Of a stretch of DNA of 64,000 nucleotides, positions 34,301 to 45,613 are shown one piece after another. Source of the DNA: Bretschneidera sinensis (Eukaryota > Streptophyta > Magnoliopsida > Brassicales > Akaniaceae); contig CM043698.1 of assembly GCA_023935145.1 (NCBI GenBank), forward strand, positions 35,176,001 to 35,240,000, in the 5' to 3' direction. Position numbers and translations under genes: made by a program. The notes under the pieces are model-generated. The model was not told the origin of the DNA. It did not search any database and worked only from the letters and a program-made list of their open reading frames with translations. How positions within the stretch are numbered: the first letter of the stretch is position 1; the number at the start of each line of letters is the position of its first letter.

Positions 34301-34937
34301 AACAGATATAAGGTTAAGCGTAAGATTAGGAACTAAATATGTGTCAGGGAGAGACAAATGAGAACTATCAACATGTCCAGTATGGCTGACCAGCATATTT
34401 GATCCATTGGCAGTGTGAATAGTATGCGCATGCTCATCACGGGTTTTAGAGGAAAAAATAGAGGCATCAGAAGTCATGTGATTGCAACAAGCAGAATCGA
34501 AATACCATCGGGATGTACCTGGTGTAGTTGACATGGCTATATTGTTACCGATTTTATTTAGAGCCTCGGTAAGAACGGTGCAGAAACCACTCCAATCAGG
34601 TGGAGAATTGGATGAAGTTGGTGCAGCATCAGTGGTTACGGCAGCAGTATTCTTTGGCTTGGAATATGACCGATTGTATGAGCCTCGAGAGTGATATTGG
34701 TTCCCATTTGACTGATTTTCCAGATGGAAGTTTAGGGCAGTCTGCAAGATAGTGACCCGGTTCTCTGCAGACTTTACATAGGCGAGAAGGACATTTGAGC
34801 AATTCATGCCCTTGTGAATGACAATACTTGCAATATAAGTGCTTCTGGTGTGTGCTCTGTCGGTGGGGTAAGTCCGATTCAGCCATAGAAGCAAAGAGGA
34901 AGGTGAACCTCCAAGAAACCAGTGATGTGACGGTCAA
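31313..34937 (-). pseudogene. Gag remnant plus pol of copia-2
   Basis: Reading starts near 34937 or at the inner ATG 34886 (MAESDLPHRQ). Two CCHC knuckles follow at once (CKYCHSQGHELLKC, CKVCREPGHYLADC). After a frameshift near 34715, which looks like a 4-bp insertion, the pol frame runs on: protease (WYFDSACCNHM; DSA where DSG is usual), integrase ([29 protein letters not shown]), RT (DVKNAFLNGE, YVDDMVITG), RNase H with an ARSSTEAEYRA segment and an HERTKHIE segment, and stop 31313. A single TGA at 32375-32377 replaces the usual Trp after KQAPRA. The capsid-encoding gag part is missing, so the copy must have moved with proteins supplied by another element. Confidence 0.9.
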
Positions 34938-35240
34938 CTGATGATGTGGCAGTCAACCGGTGATGTGGCGGTCGACTGATGACGTGGCAGTCAACTGATG
35001 ATGTGACGGTCAACGAGTAACGTGGTGCTGACGTGTTGTTGATGTGGTGCTACTGTGGCAGCAGCGTGTCTGAAACAGGAGCGGCAGCGGAGATGATGTC
35101 AACGGGTGACGTGGCACTGATGTGGCAGCAGAGATGATGTCAATGGGTGAGGTGGCAGTGAGGTGGCGCTGATGTGGCTTTTAGGGCTGACGTGGCAGCA
35201 GCGTTTCTGAAACAGAAGCGACAGCGGAGATGATGTCGAT
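34915..35240. repeat. GC-richer degenerate repeat with many ACGT cores, in place of gag
   Basis: On the + strand the word tgatgtggcagtcaac and variants (tgacgtggca, gtgacggtcaac, gtaacgtggtgctgacg) recur many times from 34920 to 35200. The region is clearly richer in G and C than its surroundings. No gag capsid frame is found here. Several copies contain TGACGTGG, the core recognised by plant bZIP factors. Origin unknown: it could be a captured sequence or an expanded leader. Confidence 0.6.
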
Positions 35241-35302
35241 GGAGAATGAGACTCCGACTATAGTGATGACCCGACAGGTATGAAAATGATATACTAGAAG
35301 TT

Positions 35303-35438
35303 TTTCTGATGTGAAGGATCCACTAATAGTGGCAATCACAGAGCATACTCAACTCTTAATATACCGAGAATTTCTGATGTGAAGGATCCACTAATAGTGG
35401 CAATCACAGAGCATACTCAACTCTTAAAATACCGAGAA
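35303..35438 (-). repeat. 68-bp tandem duplication in copia-2 leader
   Basis: Two adjacent copies, each beginning tttctgatgtgaaggatcc on the + strand (35303 and 35371), lie between the primer-binding site and the gag remnant. They are almost identical. Confidence 0.9.
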
Positions 35439-35446
35439 CCATTAAG

Positions 35447-35458
35447 GCTCTGATACCA
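35447..35458 (-). other. Primer-binding site of copia-2 (initiator tRNA-Met)
   Basis: Minus-strand TGGTATCAGAGC directly follows the 5' LTR, a perfect match to the plant copia consensus. Confidence 0.95.
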
Positions 35459-35674
35459 TGTTGAATTTAAGAGAGGAAGTGAGACAATACAAAGAGAAGA
35501 ATTGTATTGAATGGTGTGATTTACTTACAAAGGGAGCTATCCTATTTATATAAGCTAATAGGAGAAGTAAAGCTATACACAACCAATGTGGGATTATCTT
35601 ATTTATACAAGCTAATAGGAGAAGCAAAGCTATACACAACCAATGTGGGACTAAGCCCATATAATACATTAACA
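35459..35674 (-). repeat. 5' LTR of copia-2
   Basis: 216 bp, apparently identical base for base to 31084-31299. It is followed outward by the ATAGA target repeat. Confidence 0.95.
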
Positions 35675-37095
35675 ATAGAAATGCCATTTATTGCTAATAT
35701 TGTCTGTTCTACTTTCAAATCATTAGACAAATTAAAACCCCAATCTTCTTTCTCAAATATAGCCATTGTTACTTAGGGGACTTTATGCAATGACAATGTG
35801 CGAGTATATCATATCCTTTTTTTTGGCTAAGCAAGTATGTATATCATATATTTATAAGTACTGGAATTATGCCTATTTTTTTCTTTCTATTTCTTCTCAT
35901 CTTATTCTCACTTTTGGATATTAAGATGTGTGCTAACCTCGTAAGGAGAAGTTGATATTTATTTTATGCATGTTTGCAGACAAGGTAATCCCTAACACCA
36001 GAGCTAAAAACTGAAGCATGTTATGTTGATATGGGAGCTGTCTTTGACAGCGTGAGGAATAACCCAAAAGATAATTATGATGGGAAGCACTTCTTATACA
36101 AGGTAACTTCTATTCGAATTTACATGTAAAATCTCTGATAGACTGGTTCATTTTTGGTTGTAATCTTCATAATTTCATACCCTTATTGTTTCTTTGATTA
36201 CATATTTGCTTATAGCATATAATATATTTTACAGTCCAAACATGATTTGAATTTTGAAGGACAAGAATCAATTACTCGAATTGATAAGGAATCCAGATGG
36301 TATGCCTGTAATTGATCTCAAAGATGCATACCCAAATGTGATGGAGGACTTGCAGGTATATCTAATCACCTGGCAGAAGTGTTTTCTTGTGAGTTTTCTC
36401 CTAATGGTTGTGCTATCGTTCTTGCTTGTCCCTCAATGGTATTTATGGGCTTTTTTCCTTTTCTAGTTTTCTTCTTCTTATAATGTACATGTATGCGTTC
36501 CTCTTGCAACTTTTGTATGTATAAATTTGAAATTTTTTCAACTAAACAACTTTCAGCTCTTAATTAAGGTCCGAACATTATCATGTCTTCTACGAAAATA
36601 TATAATTTTATTACCATGTATTGTCATGGCAGGTACTGCATCCTTTTGTTGTCTCATCTCTACCAAGTGTTTTTCAGTTTGTGGCACTAAGTAATAAAAA
36701 AACTAGTATCCTTTGCAATGGCTCCTTATGAAGTCATGCTTTTCTAGGCTTTAGAAGCTGATAGTCAGATTTTGCTGCCACCAAACTTCGGTTTACAAGA
36801 GGACATTGCCTACCAAAATGATCCCAGCCCCAGGGCTTCATTTAAGGTGGATGATGACCTTAAACAGCTCTTTCGGGGAATCACATTGCCTCTTGACATG
36901 CTTAAAACTAAGGAGTATCTCCGTGAGAATAAGGAGGCGCCTGCTACTGACACTGCAAAGAGGCATGCTGTAGCAGAGGTGCAGGGCATTCCCTCCACGC
37001 CCCAGCCCAAGAAGAAGAAGCTTGGGATTAGCAAGAGGATCAAACTGACCAATGCATATCTTCCTGAACTTATCCAGAAATTTAGTTGTTCTTGA

Positions 37096-39489
37096 TACTT
37101 GAAGTTAAATTAAGCTGTTGTTGGACTGACCATGTACAGAATATTAAGCTGTTGTTGGACCATGTACAGAATATTTGACATACCCTTCTTCTAATTTGAT
37201 TGCCAGAGAAATTATAGGTGATCTCGAGTACCACGTCAGCATGCCAATGTAGTGCTCCAAGCCAATTAGATGTTGATATCAAGGTAATTTTTATAAGCAT
37301 AGGTTAAGTCGGCAATTTCTGTGGAATAATTTTACTAGTGTTAGCCCATTTTTCACCTACTTGCTAACATCAAGTCATTGATTTCTCAAGTTTTTGCTAG
37401 ATAGGCCTTCATATGAGCATGATATGTCTTCCTGGATGAGCATGATACGGTCATTACTATTCTGTTCATCTATTCTTTTTTTTATTTATTTACAGCGGTG
37501 ATCTAACCTAACCAACACTACAACTCTCTTTATCTTTAAAAGAGCTGTTGGTATGAGAAATTGAACCCAATACTTCAATGCACTCCAAATATATCATTGA
37601 GTTAACGACTGTTGGTTTATTGTATCCATCTATTCCATAGAACATTTGATGTAAGATCTTTTCTATAAAATTTTAGATAAAGAGGAATTTGTGAGATATC
37701 AATATAGTTTGACTGCTTGCTAATCTCATTCGTCTTTTTTATCTTGGGTATTCATATATAAATTAATAGGAAATATATTATTAATTGTATAGATGGAAAT
37801 TGGATAAATAATGGGTTTCTTCATGTTCCCCAATTTTCTAACCATGGATGTTACATCTTGCAATCCTCCCAAAGAAAATGTATAGTTTGATCTTTTTGAT
37901 AGAAAACAAAAAACATGTTTATGTATGAAATTAAAATTGTTGTTTATTTTGTTATTTTGTAACTGTCTTGAACTTGGGGAGTCAAATTACTGGGCCGCCC
38001 TTTAAACTATTTAGTGTTAAAATATTAAATACAAATTCAATTAGAAAATTTAATTTTGATGCAGACGTACTTGACTTTTTTTGCTCTTTGTTTCTTTGTA
38101 AGCCAATAATCAATATAAACCTTATTAAAAATGTTTATATTACTTTTAGTTGGTGGGTGAAACCATGTAATGTGCCATCTGTTGTGCTTCTAGTCAAATA
38201 TTATTGTGTTTAGGTATGAAGTAGGAACTCCTTGCCAATTTCTGAATCTCATATTCTAAATTCTCTTCTGCATCATCAAAAGTTTTAGCTCGAAGGTTGA
38301 GTTTTATTATTTTTGTTAAAATTATTTTAGGTTTAATTATTTTATTGCAGTAAAATAAGATATTTTTTATTTGATATGAATTAATATTTATTTGATTTAT
38401 TTATGAGGATACTTGAGCCTCAATGAAACGCCATCTTTTTTTTTCAAATAGTTTTTTTTTTGTTTAAATCTTTTTTTATAGTTTGAAATCATTAATAAGA
38501 GTATTCAAGCATTTCCTATAAAGTTCTTTTGTTTATAAAAAAAACATTTCAAACCTAGCAACGTATTCATGCTATTTCATAAGGTAAATATATATAACTA
38601 TGAATCTATCATCATACCATTATCCAAATAAAATCAACAAAAATTAATCTATTTGGTATTTTATGTGTTCGGGGCAGAATGGATTAAAAGGAAAACGAAA
38701 AAAAGGGAAAAGATTCAGTATCATAACACTGTTTGTAAGTCTTTTAAAGAGTGAAAGGAAAGAGATTCGAGGGATTTAATCCCCTCCCATCCTCTCCAAA
38801 ATTTTATTTTTCATACCCGCAAACTTTAAGGTAAGAAAAAACAAAAGATTAAAACTTTTTAACATCCAAACAAGAGAATAGTAACCACCGTACTTTCTCA
38901 TCCACTCCTTTTAGTTACCCATCTTCCCTTTATACCTCCAAACACTCAATCACACTGTAACATTTTGAAGTCAAATCTCCAAGAGAGTAATTCTCATGGG
39001 TAAAAAGATATTGTGTAGTACTAAAAAAGGAAAAAAGAAACGGAAAAGAAAAAAAACATTTTCTTGAAAAGAGAAAAAGAAAAGGAAAAGAGGAAGGGTG
39101 CCTTAGTGCCTCTACGCCCTCTACTGCCCGGTCTGAGCCTTTCAAGCTCCCCAGTGGGTAGAGTTTGATCATCTTCTCTATAACCTTTTTAATTCAAAAG
39201 CAAAAAATAATAGTTAAATAATTAGTTCCTCATTTAACAAATTCTCTGGTCACATGATATGCTTGCTAAGAGAAATGAATTCTGGAATATTCAATCAATC
39301 AAAACTACAATTTCCTCAAAAATTATAATGATCGCTTGCATTGCATCCTTCTGAAGCTGTATATATTATACATCTCTACAAAAAAAAAATAATAATAAAA
39401 AAAAAACCGACAACGCTGCATTATTGACGGCCAAAAAAATATATTTAACTGAAATATATATAAGTATCTAAGATTGGCAAAAAGTGTGA
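37096..39489. other. Intergenic region between TFIIE-beta pseudogene and CLE gene
   Basis: AT-rich and with no gene recognised. A purine-rich stretch at 38670-39100 contains the palindrome gggatttaatccc (38776). The minus-strand frame at 38930-39172 is low complexity. The right end is the 3' flank of the CLE gene. Confidence 0.6.
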
Positions 39490-39753
39490 TCAGTTGTGAA
39501 GTGGGTTTGGTCCCCCTGGAACTGCTCTATAAGAAACGTCATAGATTGGATCAACCTTGTCTGCGTTGGATCCTTGAGGAGCTTTTGCTGTCAAATGCCA
39601 TGAAAACGACCGTGAATTGATTTCTGTTGAAGCTGTTTGCTCTGTTTCATCCCTTGTACTTGTGTGGATATGGCGGCCGCAACTTGAGAGCTGGCTGACG
39701 GCGAGTATGATCATGATTACCAGAAATGGGAATCTGGGATTTGGAGTCTTCAT
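39490..39753 (-). CDS. CLE (CLAVATA3/ESR-related) signalling peptide precursor
   Basis: A single-exon 87-aa precursor ends exactly in the 12-residue CLE motif RAVPGGPNPLHN (residues 76-87). Order: an N-terminal signal peptide (MKTPNPRFPFLVIMIILAVS, cleavage expected around residues 20-25), a variable polar middle, and the C-terminal motif. The family is secreted, trimmed, proline-hydroxylated at the Pro residues of VPGGP (motif positions 4 and 7), and sensed by leucine-rich-repeat receptor kinases to control meristem or vascular cell fate. The motif is of the R-x-VPxGPNPLHN type, closest in pattern to the CLE9/10 group but with Ala2 and Gly5. The ATG at 39753 is chosen because it begins the signal peptide; the open frame extends upstream to 39912 without adding anything recognisable. 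A minus-strand catattaatag word near 39870 could serve as the TATA box. Intact. Confidence 0.93.
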   Translation of the reverse strand: MKTPNPRFPFLVIMIILAVSQLSSCGRHIHTSTRDETEQTASTEINSRSFSWHLTAKAPQGSNADKVDPIYDVSYRAVPGGPNPLHN

Positions 39754-42700
39754 GATTTTTAATGATGAGAAACGGCAGAAAATGATGATGGGATGGGAAG
39801 CAGCAGAAGAAGATAATTGAATTCTGTTCTGTTCATTAACAGGGGAAGGTGTCAAGTCTATTAATATGGCTATCAAGCAGCCTGTGGTCAAGACAGAGCC
39901 AAAACTCGCCATTTCTCCTTAAATGACTAAAATACCCTTCATTTTTTAGTTTTTTTTTTATTAATAAAAAACAGTAAAAAAATTGGTATCAACTAGATCG
40001 ATAAATACCGTAACTAAAGATTGAAAATCGACATTCCACATGAATTTGAAAGAAATTATCCATATTGTTAGTTTTTTTCGCATTCATATAAGATGAACTC
40101 ATTAATTTTCATATGAACACGCATAAATGTAAAGGAGAGAAGTATTGAATAAATTTTCAAGAATGGAAAGAAAAGGGTTGAGTGAGGACTACGTTTCTTT
40201 GTATAGCCCATCAATCATACTAGCCTCCATCGAAAAAAACATAAGAAAAAAAGATCTATTGGATAAGATGACAGAAATTGAGTCTATTTAGTTTTAAAAA
40301 AACTTACAATGATTTTTCTTTTTATTTTCACATAAAATTGAAAAAACAATGCATGAAAATAGATTTGGCAATAAAAACAAATAACTTGTGTTTTCTATTT
40401 TATTAAAAGATAAAAAAAATAAAAATGAAAAAAGTCAAATTTAGAAAGCAAAATAAAGTTGTCATTGTTTTTAGTGAAACACAAAAATGAAAACCATTTT
40501 CTATACGATTAAACTGTGGATATGAAAGAAAACCCAAACGGTTTTCAATCTGTGAGAATAAAAAACGAAAACAAAACTGTTTTCCGAAACAAAATGCAAT
40601 AAAATCTAGATAATCTATTGTTGAGTTTTAAAAAAATTGAAACAGAAAAACTTGTAAAGGTATATGATTTATTTTGCTCATGCAGGTAATTTGTCACTTA
40701 AAGAATTACGTGGAAACAGAAAAATCTCTTTGCACCTAATTCGATCCATCATGTATTTAAGAGCAACATGGACATTACAGGCTAATTTAGCACTTTCGTA
40801 TCAGACAGATAGAGTGCTAACTTGAAAAACCATTTCTTAAGAACTGCAGAAGGGTTGACTTTATACGGATCCCTCTAAGGATCTAACTATATGCCCATTT
40901 GAGTTCTGATAAATTTAATTTAGGTTCTTCTGCAAAAATTCTTGATTAAATTAGGTTTAAAGCTAATGTTGTAGCATTTGAAATTCTATCGATAATTTTG
41001 AAGGATTCCATTAATAACGTAAACTCAAAAAATAATATTATCCAAGACAAGTGGCCCACATGTTTGCTGTATGCCGATGATTTGCTTCCTCACATCACAT
41101 GTTCTTGCTTCTAAGGTATTGATAATTGGACAATATTGAAGGATATTCATCAGATAATTTGGATTGTTTTTCATAAATTCCTGCTGTGGGTTCCATTTAA
41201 TTTCAATGCTTTTAATATTGCTCCATCAAAAGTGGGAATATTATGAATAATAAGAATTCGAAAGAAACAAAAGTTATGGTTTGATAAGTTAGTAGGAGAC
41301 TATTAGGTTGTGATTTATTGGTTTTTGGTATTTGAAGTGATTTTGGTATCATAATTAAGCTGATAAGATTTTATGGGTTAAAGATTAGATTAATATTATT
41401 TGATGATGATTCAGAATGATGTGATTTTATGCAAAACAATTTTCAAAGATTAATATTTAGGTTTATTGACTTTTAGCCTCAAATCTAAAGAATTGTCTCT
41501 AAATGGGTCCTTCAAATTGTTTTGGAAGTACTAGTAGTTTTTGGTTGCTCTCTTACGTTACCTCATACTTTATGGTTAGATTATGAAACAGAGGTTACGT
41601 TTAGTAAGAGAGAAAAAAAAAAAAAAACTTTTTAAAACAATAAGAAAGAAAAATCAACAGAACTTTTTAAAAAAAAAATTAAAGTTTTTTTTTCTTTTAA
41701 AATTATATATATATATTATTTGCATTTTGTTTCCTTTTATTGTCATTTTACTATAATTCTAATCAGTATTTTATGAGGTGAATATGTTGGACGAAGTGTT
41801 TTACCCCAATGAAATAAAGTATAAGCTTCGAGGAATTGGGGTGTTAGTGTGTTTCGAAATTCTAATAAAATTCTAATAAGTAATTAATAAAATAATATAA
41901 ATGATATGTAATAATAATAATTAAAATTTAAATAAATTATTTTTCGACAAATTTTAATACTTTTACTAACTCTCTAGAGTATATAAATTATAATTTTATA
42001 AATATTAATATATAAGTTATATATAATTTTTTATTTTTATATTATTATAATTTGTAAGTGATTAATTAAATAGTTTGTAGTTATTATTAAACCATATAAC
42101 ATATAATAAATATTTATGAAACGCAATGATATCACAATAAAAATAACTAACTCAACGGTTAAAGTTTGTATTCCTACTCATTTGATCATAAGTTAAACAA
42201 AAAAAATAATATTATATTCTCTATTAAACACGCGAAAGAAAAATATATTATGATATTTTTTTAATCTTTCTATTATCCATTTTCCTTTACTTTTCTCTCA
42301 TAGCTGGCGTGAAAGTTTGATCTCCTTTGTAAGTACAAATCTTCATATTATGTTTCCTTGCCTTTGTTTTTGCTTTTTCTTTTTTTCCTGCTGGTATTTT
42401 AGGCAACCCGTAGGTAATAGGTTAGTTTCAATGTTTAATTAGAACAAGTTAGTAGCAGCTTTCTTTTGATGTTTCATATTAGATCGAATGGGGCCTAAAT
42501 TTAATTAGGTATTAAATAAGTGGACCATAGCAAGATTTGACAATGAAAGGATTTATACTTTTATACTTTGTTATCCTAACTTTATACTTCATTCTTGATT
42601 TCTTGTGCTGAGCTCACAACTTGCTCTGAAAAGGAAAATAAATATAAAAAAATACCCAAATAAAATTTATATTGACTGGCATTTCATCACAAAGAACACT

Positions 42701-42967
42701 AATTTGAGACCCATGACTGAAAACTTTTTTTTTTTTTCCCCAAATTCCATGCAGTCCTTTTTGATACTTCTTTAAAGGACATCATTACTTTGCATCTATC
42801 TTCTCCTCTTGAATCTTAAAGTTTTGATCTTTCTTCTGTTTGATTATAAAGACATCATATTGCTGTAATCTTTATAATAACCATTTCAAAGCATTCTTTG
42901 GTTTGAAGAGATAAAGAAGGCAATCCCACCCTAGAACCTTAAAGAGTCAGTATTTGATCATTTAAAA
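39754..42967. other. AT-rich intergenic region
   Basis: No intact gene. Very AT-rich at 41590-42260. Around 40960-41300 a strongly decayed stretch reads in pieces like a LINE reverse transcriptase (see findings). Sequence at 40290-40570 is rich in aaaac words in both orientations, similar to 10330-10660. Confidence 0.55.
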
Positions 42968-43636
42968 ATTCAATGTCAAAAGGGCACTTGGCTTTGAGCT
43001 GAGTGAAGTTCTTGCAATGTTCACCATCACTTGCATTATGTGAACTGGATTGTAAATGCATGGAGCATTGAGAGACTCAAGCCCTTCCAAGCTCTGAACT
43101 GGCTCACGGAATCCATCCACTGTAATATTATTCGAAGTTGGTCAACTGAGTTGTTTGAGGTTAGGGCACCTGCAGAAAAAAACAGAGTTTCAGCATTAGT
43201 CCCTCATTTACCAACTGAACAGTTTATGCTTTCTACAACTCTGAAGTTTGTAAAATTGAAACAATAGATTATACCTTTTAGCTGCATAGACCAAGTCCTC
43301 ATCCCTCAGGTATATACAGAGATGGAAAATCAAGCGAGTCACGTTTGTGCAACTGAGGCTTAGAGAACTCTTTAATATTCGCGTTAATCTCCCACTAGAC
43401 TGGTCATCTGACCATGCAAATGGTTCCTGGAGAATATGGAAAGAATTAGACCTCAGGGTACTTAAATCTAGGGTCTCCCAGATAAGTTTTTTCCCACAAG
43501 CAGGGTGCCAGGAGCGACGATCTAGAGAAACGCTTGAGATTAAATCCATTACGTTTAGAGTCATAAATATCTTTACTAGAATATCATAATCCATGTTTTC
43601 CCAACCTGGACCAGTTGAGCTTTTGTTGTTCATCAT
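42968..43636 (-). pseudogene. F-box/LRR-repeat protein (At3g48880/SKIP19-like), copy B, broken
   Basis: Exon 1 (43636-43275) encodes an F-box start, GWENMDYDILVKIFMTLNVMD, then WETLDLSTLRSNSF and LIFHLCIYLRDEDLVYAAKR, with a GT donor at 43274. Exon 2 begins at 43169 after CTGCAG (CPNLKQL, phase continuous) but reaches a stop almost at once (LS then TGA). It then loses frame and similarity to copy A near 42968. Intact family members are SCF ubiquitin-ligase adaptors: the F-box binds SKP1 and the leucine-rich repeats bind the substrate. The C-terminal half is missing, so this copy is probably non-functional, although a short F-box-only product cannot be excluded. Confidence 0.8.
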
Positions 43637-45214
43637 CCTCAGGGGTATTTTACCTACAACCAGCAGAAACAGAAACGGAAACATAATAATCGAAGATCAA
43701 TTAAAAACTGTTTCACCATGAATTGTCTATTTATGCATTGTGGATAAGTATCTTGAGGAAAGGGAATGACAAGCTCCTAGTATTTTTACTAGTGGAAGCC
43801 GCAACCAATTTATGAGCAATTCTTTAGAAACCATTTAAAACTGATCCTTAACATGAGCAAACAATCAAAAAATTTCATCCAGCTTTTGAGTCCCCTCCAG
43901 TAAGTCTCTGTCAGATGAGGGCTTGGCATTCCAACAATTAGTAAATCTTAATAAATACCAAACGTGCAGAACTAGCAGCATGAATAATACTCAGTCTACT
44001 TTGCGTAGAAAAAAACGATTTTTTTTTAAATAAAATGCTCACCAATTCAGGCATATTAGAAGAGTAAAATTAAGCACACTAAAGCAAGATAACTTCTACA
44101 ATGTGAATTCAACTTTAATATGAAGATATTATGTCCCTTTGTGATTGCATGTGTTCGTGCACATGGCGTCTTGAGAAGTTCAAAGACATAATTTTAGAAA
44201 ACCAAACCAGACTCATGTATTAGGTTTTGTAGAAGAAACTTTCAATATAGTAAATGTCTTCATTACTTTAAACCAGTATGAATTTGTCGGAAACATACCT
44301 TTCTTAAGTATCTACCAATTAACACTTTGGTGAATAAGACAGTGAAAATCTCATAGAATTTTTGAACTCTGTTTCTATTTAAATCATTACTCTTTACAAA
44401 TCTTAATTATTTGATAAATATATGGAAGGCACACTTGCAGTAAAAACTATGAAAGGTATTAGAATATCATTATTTTTTATAAATGAAAATATGGTATGAT
44501 GAAAGCATTAAAGACACAAAAATTAGCTTATATATTAGAAGCTACTACAGCGTGGTATATCTCTCCCATACTTCATCAATTGAATGACCATTCTGTCTAA
44601 AACTTACCAGTATGAAATCAAATAAACTTTCAGCAGCTTTTCTAGCTAAGTAGATATAAGATTTAAGCTTTGAAACTAAACATAATAAAAGTGCAGCATA
44701 CAGAAGAAAACAGTTTCACATACCTTGACCTACACAATCATGATGTTTAATATGCAAATGACATGCTAAAAACAATTATATGGAGAAAAAAATTTCAAAA
44801 TAAATGCTAATGAACACTGTTGTTTCCCTCAGTGGGTGAACAAAGTTCCCTAACCTGAGGTAAGTGTTTCAGACTTTTTTTTAATCCAACCGACAATAAG
44901 CAAGTTTACTAATAGATGTATTCTCCAGTAAGGAATTGTTAAAAAGAAACCAGCAGAGAACCCTATAAATATAGAGCAGTAGTTAAATAAAACCAGTAGC
45001 CTACTTTCTGATCAATCAGCACAGATGAAAGGACAAAAAGAAAAACTGTTAAATTTATGGAGCCTTGAGAAAATAGTGATTCATGGAGTCCAAGCTAAGA
45101 TGAAGGACAGAAGTCCTTAACTGAGCAAATATCAGAATCTAAACGAGAGTTTACTCGCACATAAAACAATAAATCTTTTACAGGTTATATATGAAGAAAA
45201 ATGAAAAATCTAAC
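43637..45214. other. Non-coding interval between F-box copy B and helicase fragment
   Basis: No gene seen. A splice-acceptor-like ttgtag just upstream of copy B's ATG (near 43655) suggests a 5' untranslated exon of the F-box gene further right. The rest is AT-rich. Confidence 0.5.
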
Positions 45215-45613
45215 CTCGTTTGGAATTGTTGCAGAAACTAGCAGGGACTGCTTCTGACGAGGCAAGCAATCAACAATTTTTTCCACATCATTCCGGAATA
45301 TCAGGTCTAGTAAGTGATCGGCTTCATCATGTATAAGCATTTTCAATCCCATCAAACGCACAGATAGCCCTGACTTATTCTCAATGTGATCCAGCAACCT
45401 ACCAGGAGTTGCAACTAATATCTGCAAAAAGTTCACACAACAAAACAAGAAATAATTATCTTCATGCATTACCATAACATACACAAAATTTTGTATTTTT
45501 TTCCCAAATAAATGCATTATCTGTCTCTCCATAAACAGATAACATAAGCTTCAACATACATAACACATGGGCAAACCTGGCATGGATCTGTACCTCCAAC
45601 TAGTGTGGGAATT
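45215..45613 (-). pseudogene. DEAD-box RNA helicase fragment (RH31-like), copy A
   Basis: One exon (45421-45215, 207 bp, 69 codons, fully open) encodes ILVATPGRLLDHIENKSGLS (motif Ib with PGR), a DEADHLLDL segment (motif II, Walker B) and SATIPNE (motif III). It is preceded by the intron and a scrap of the previous exon (to 45613), where a short deletion joins catggatctg to tacctccaact relative to 55494-55545. No other helicase exons lie nearby, so it is an isolated fragment. The same exon in copy B (55133-55325) has lost the DEAD motif, while this one keeps it. Confidence 0.85.

Larger units (their letters stand above)
31084..35674 (-). mobile_element. Ty1/copia retrotransposon with identical LTRs, gag-deficient (copia-2)
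   Basis: A 4591-bp insertion on the minus strand is flanked by a perfect ATAGA duplication (31079-31083 and 35675-35679). LTRs of 216 bp at both ends show no difference that I can see, which means a recent insertion. The primer site (35447-35458) and polypurine tract (31300-31306) are intact. Pol is nearly complete with one stop and one frameshift, but the capsid part of gag is absent. A repetitive leader occupies its place. It lies antisense in intron 1 of the TFIIE-beta pseudogene. Confidence 0.95.
29425..37095 (+). pseudogene. TFIIE beta subunit (general transcription factor) pseudogene, introns retained
   Basis: Four exon remnants are seen: about 29425-29740, 35980-36102, 36235-36355 and 36748-37095. 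Together they show the plant TFIIE-beta order: EKCQSK; KFSNDTERLQSINSIREAP; EACYVD with VFDSVRNNPKDNYDGKHF; VIDLKDAYPNVMEDLQ; and a last exon with FKVDDDLKQLFRGITLP, a KKKK tract and KLTNAYLPEL, then TGA 37093. TFIIE-beta helps load TFIIH and open promoters for RNA polymerase II. Damage: no clear ATG, stops at 29506 (TAA), 29614 (TGA) and 35986 (TAA), an apparent 4-bp insertion near 29719 and a 7-bp insertion near 36250. The last exon alone is open. Retained introns point to a duplicated gene copy, not a processed one. Intron 1 hosts a 4.6-kb copia element. Confidence 0.9.

Noticed and set aside
36772..37095. Intact 107-aa gene
   Set aside because: It is only the last exon of the TFIIE-beta pseudogene. 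The internal Met is not a credible start and the exon begins at 36748 after a splice acceptor.
39090..39180. Possible tRNA-like segment in a GC-richer patch
   Set aside because: No cloverleaf stems or conserved A- and B-box pattern could be drawn.
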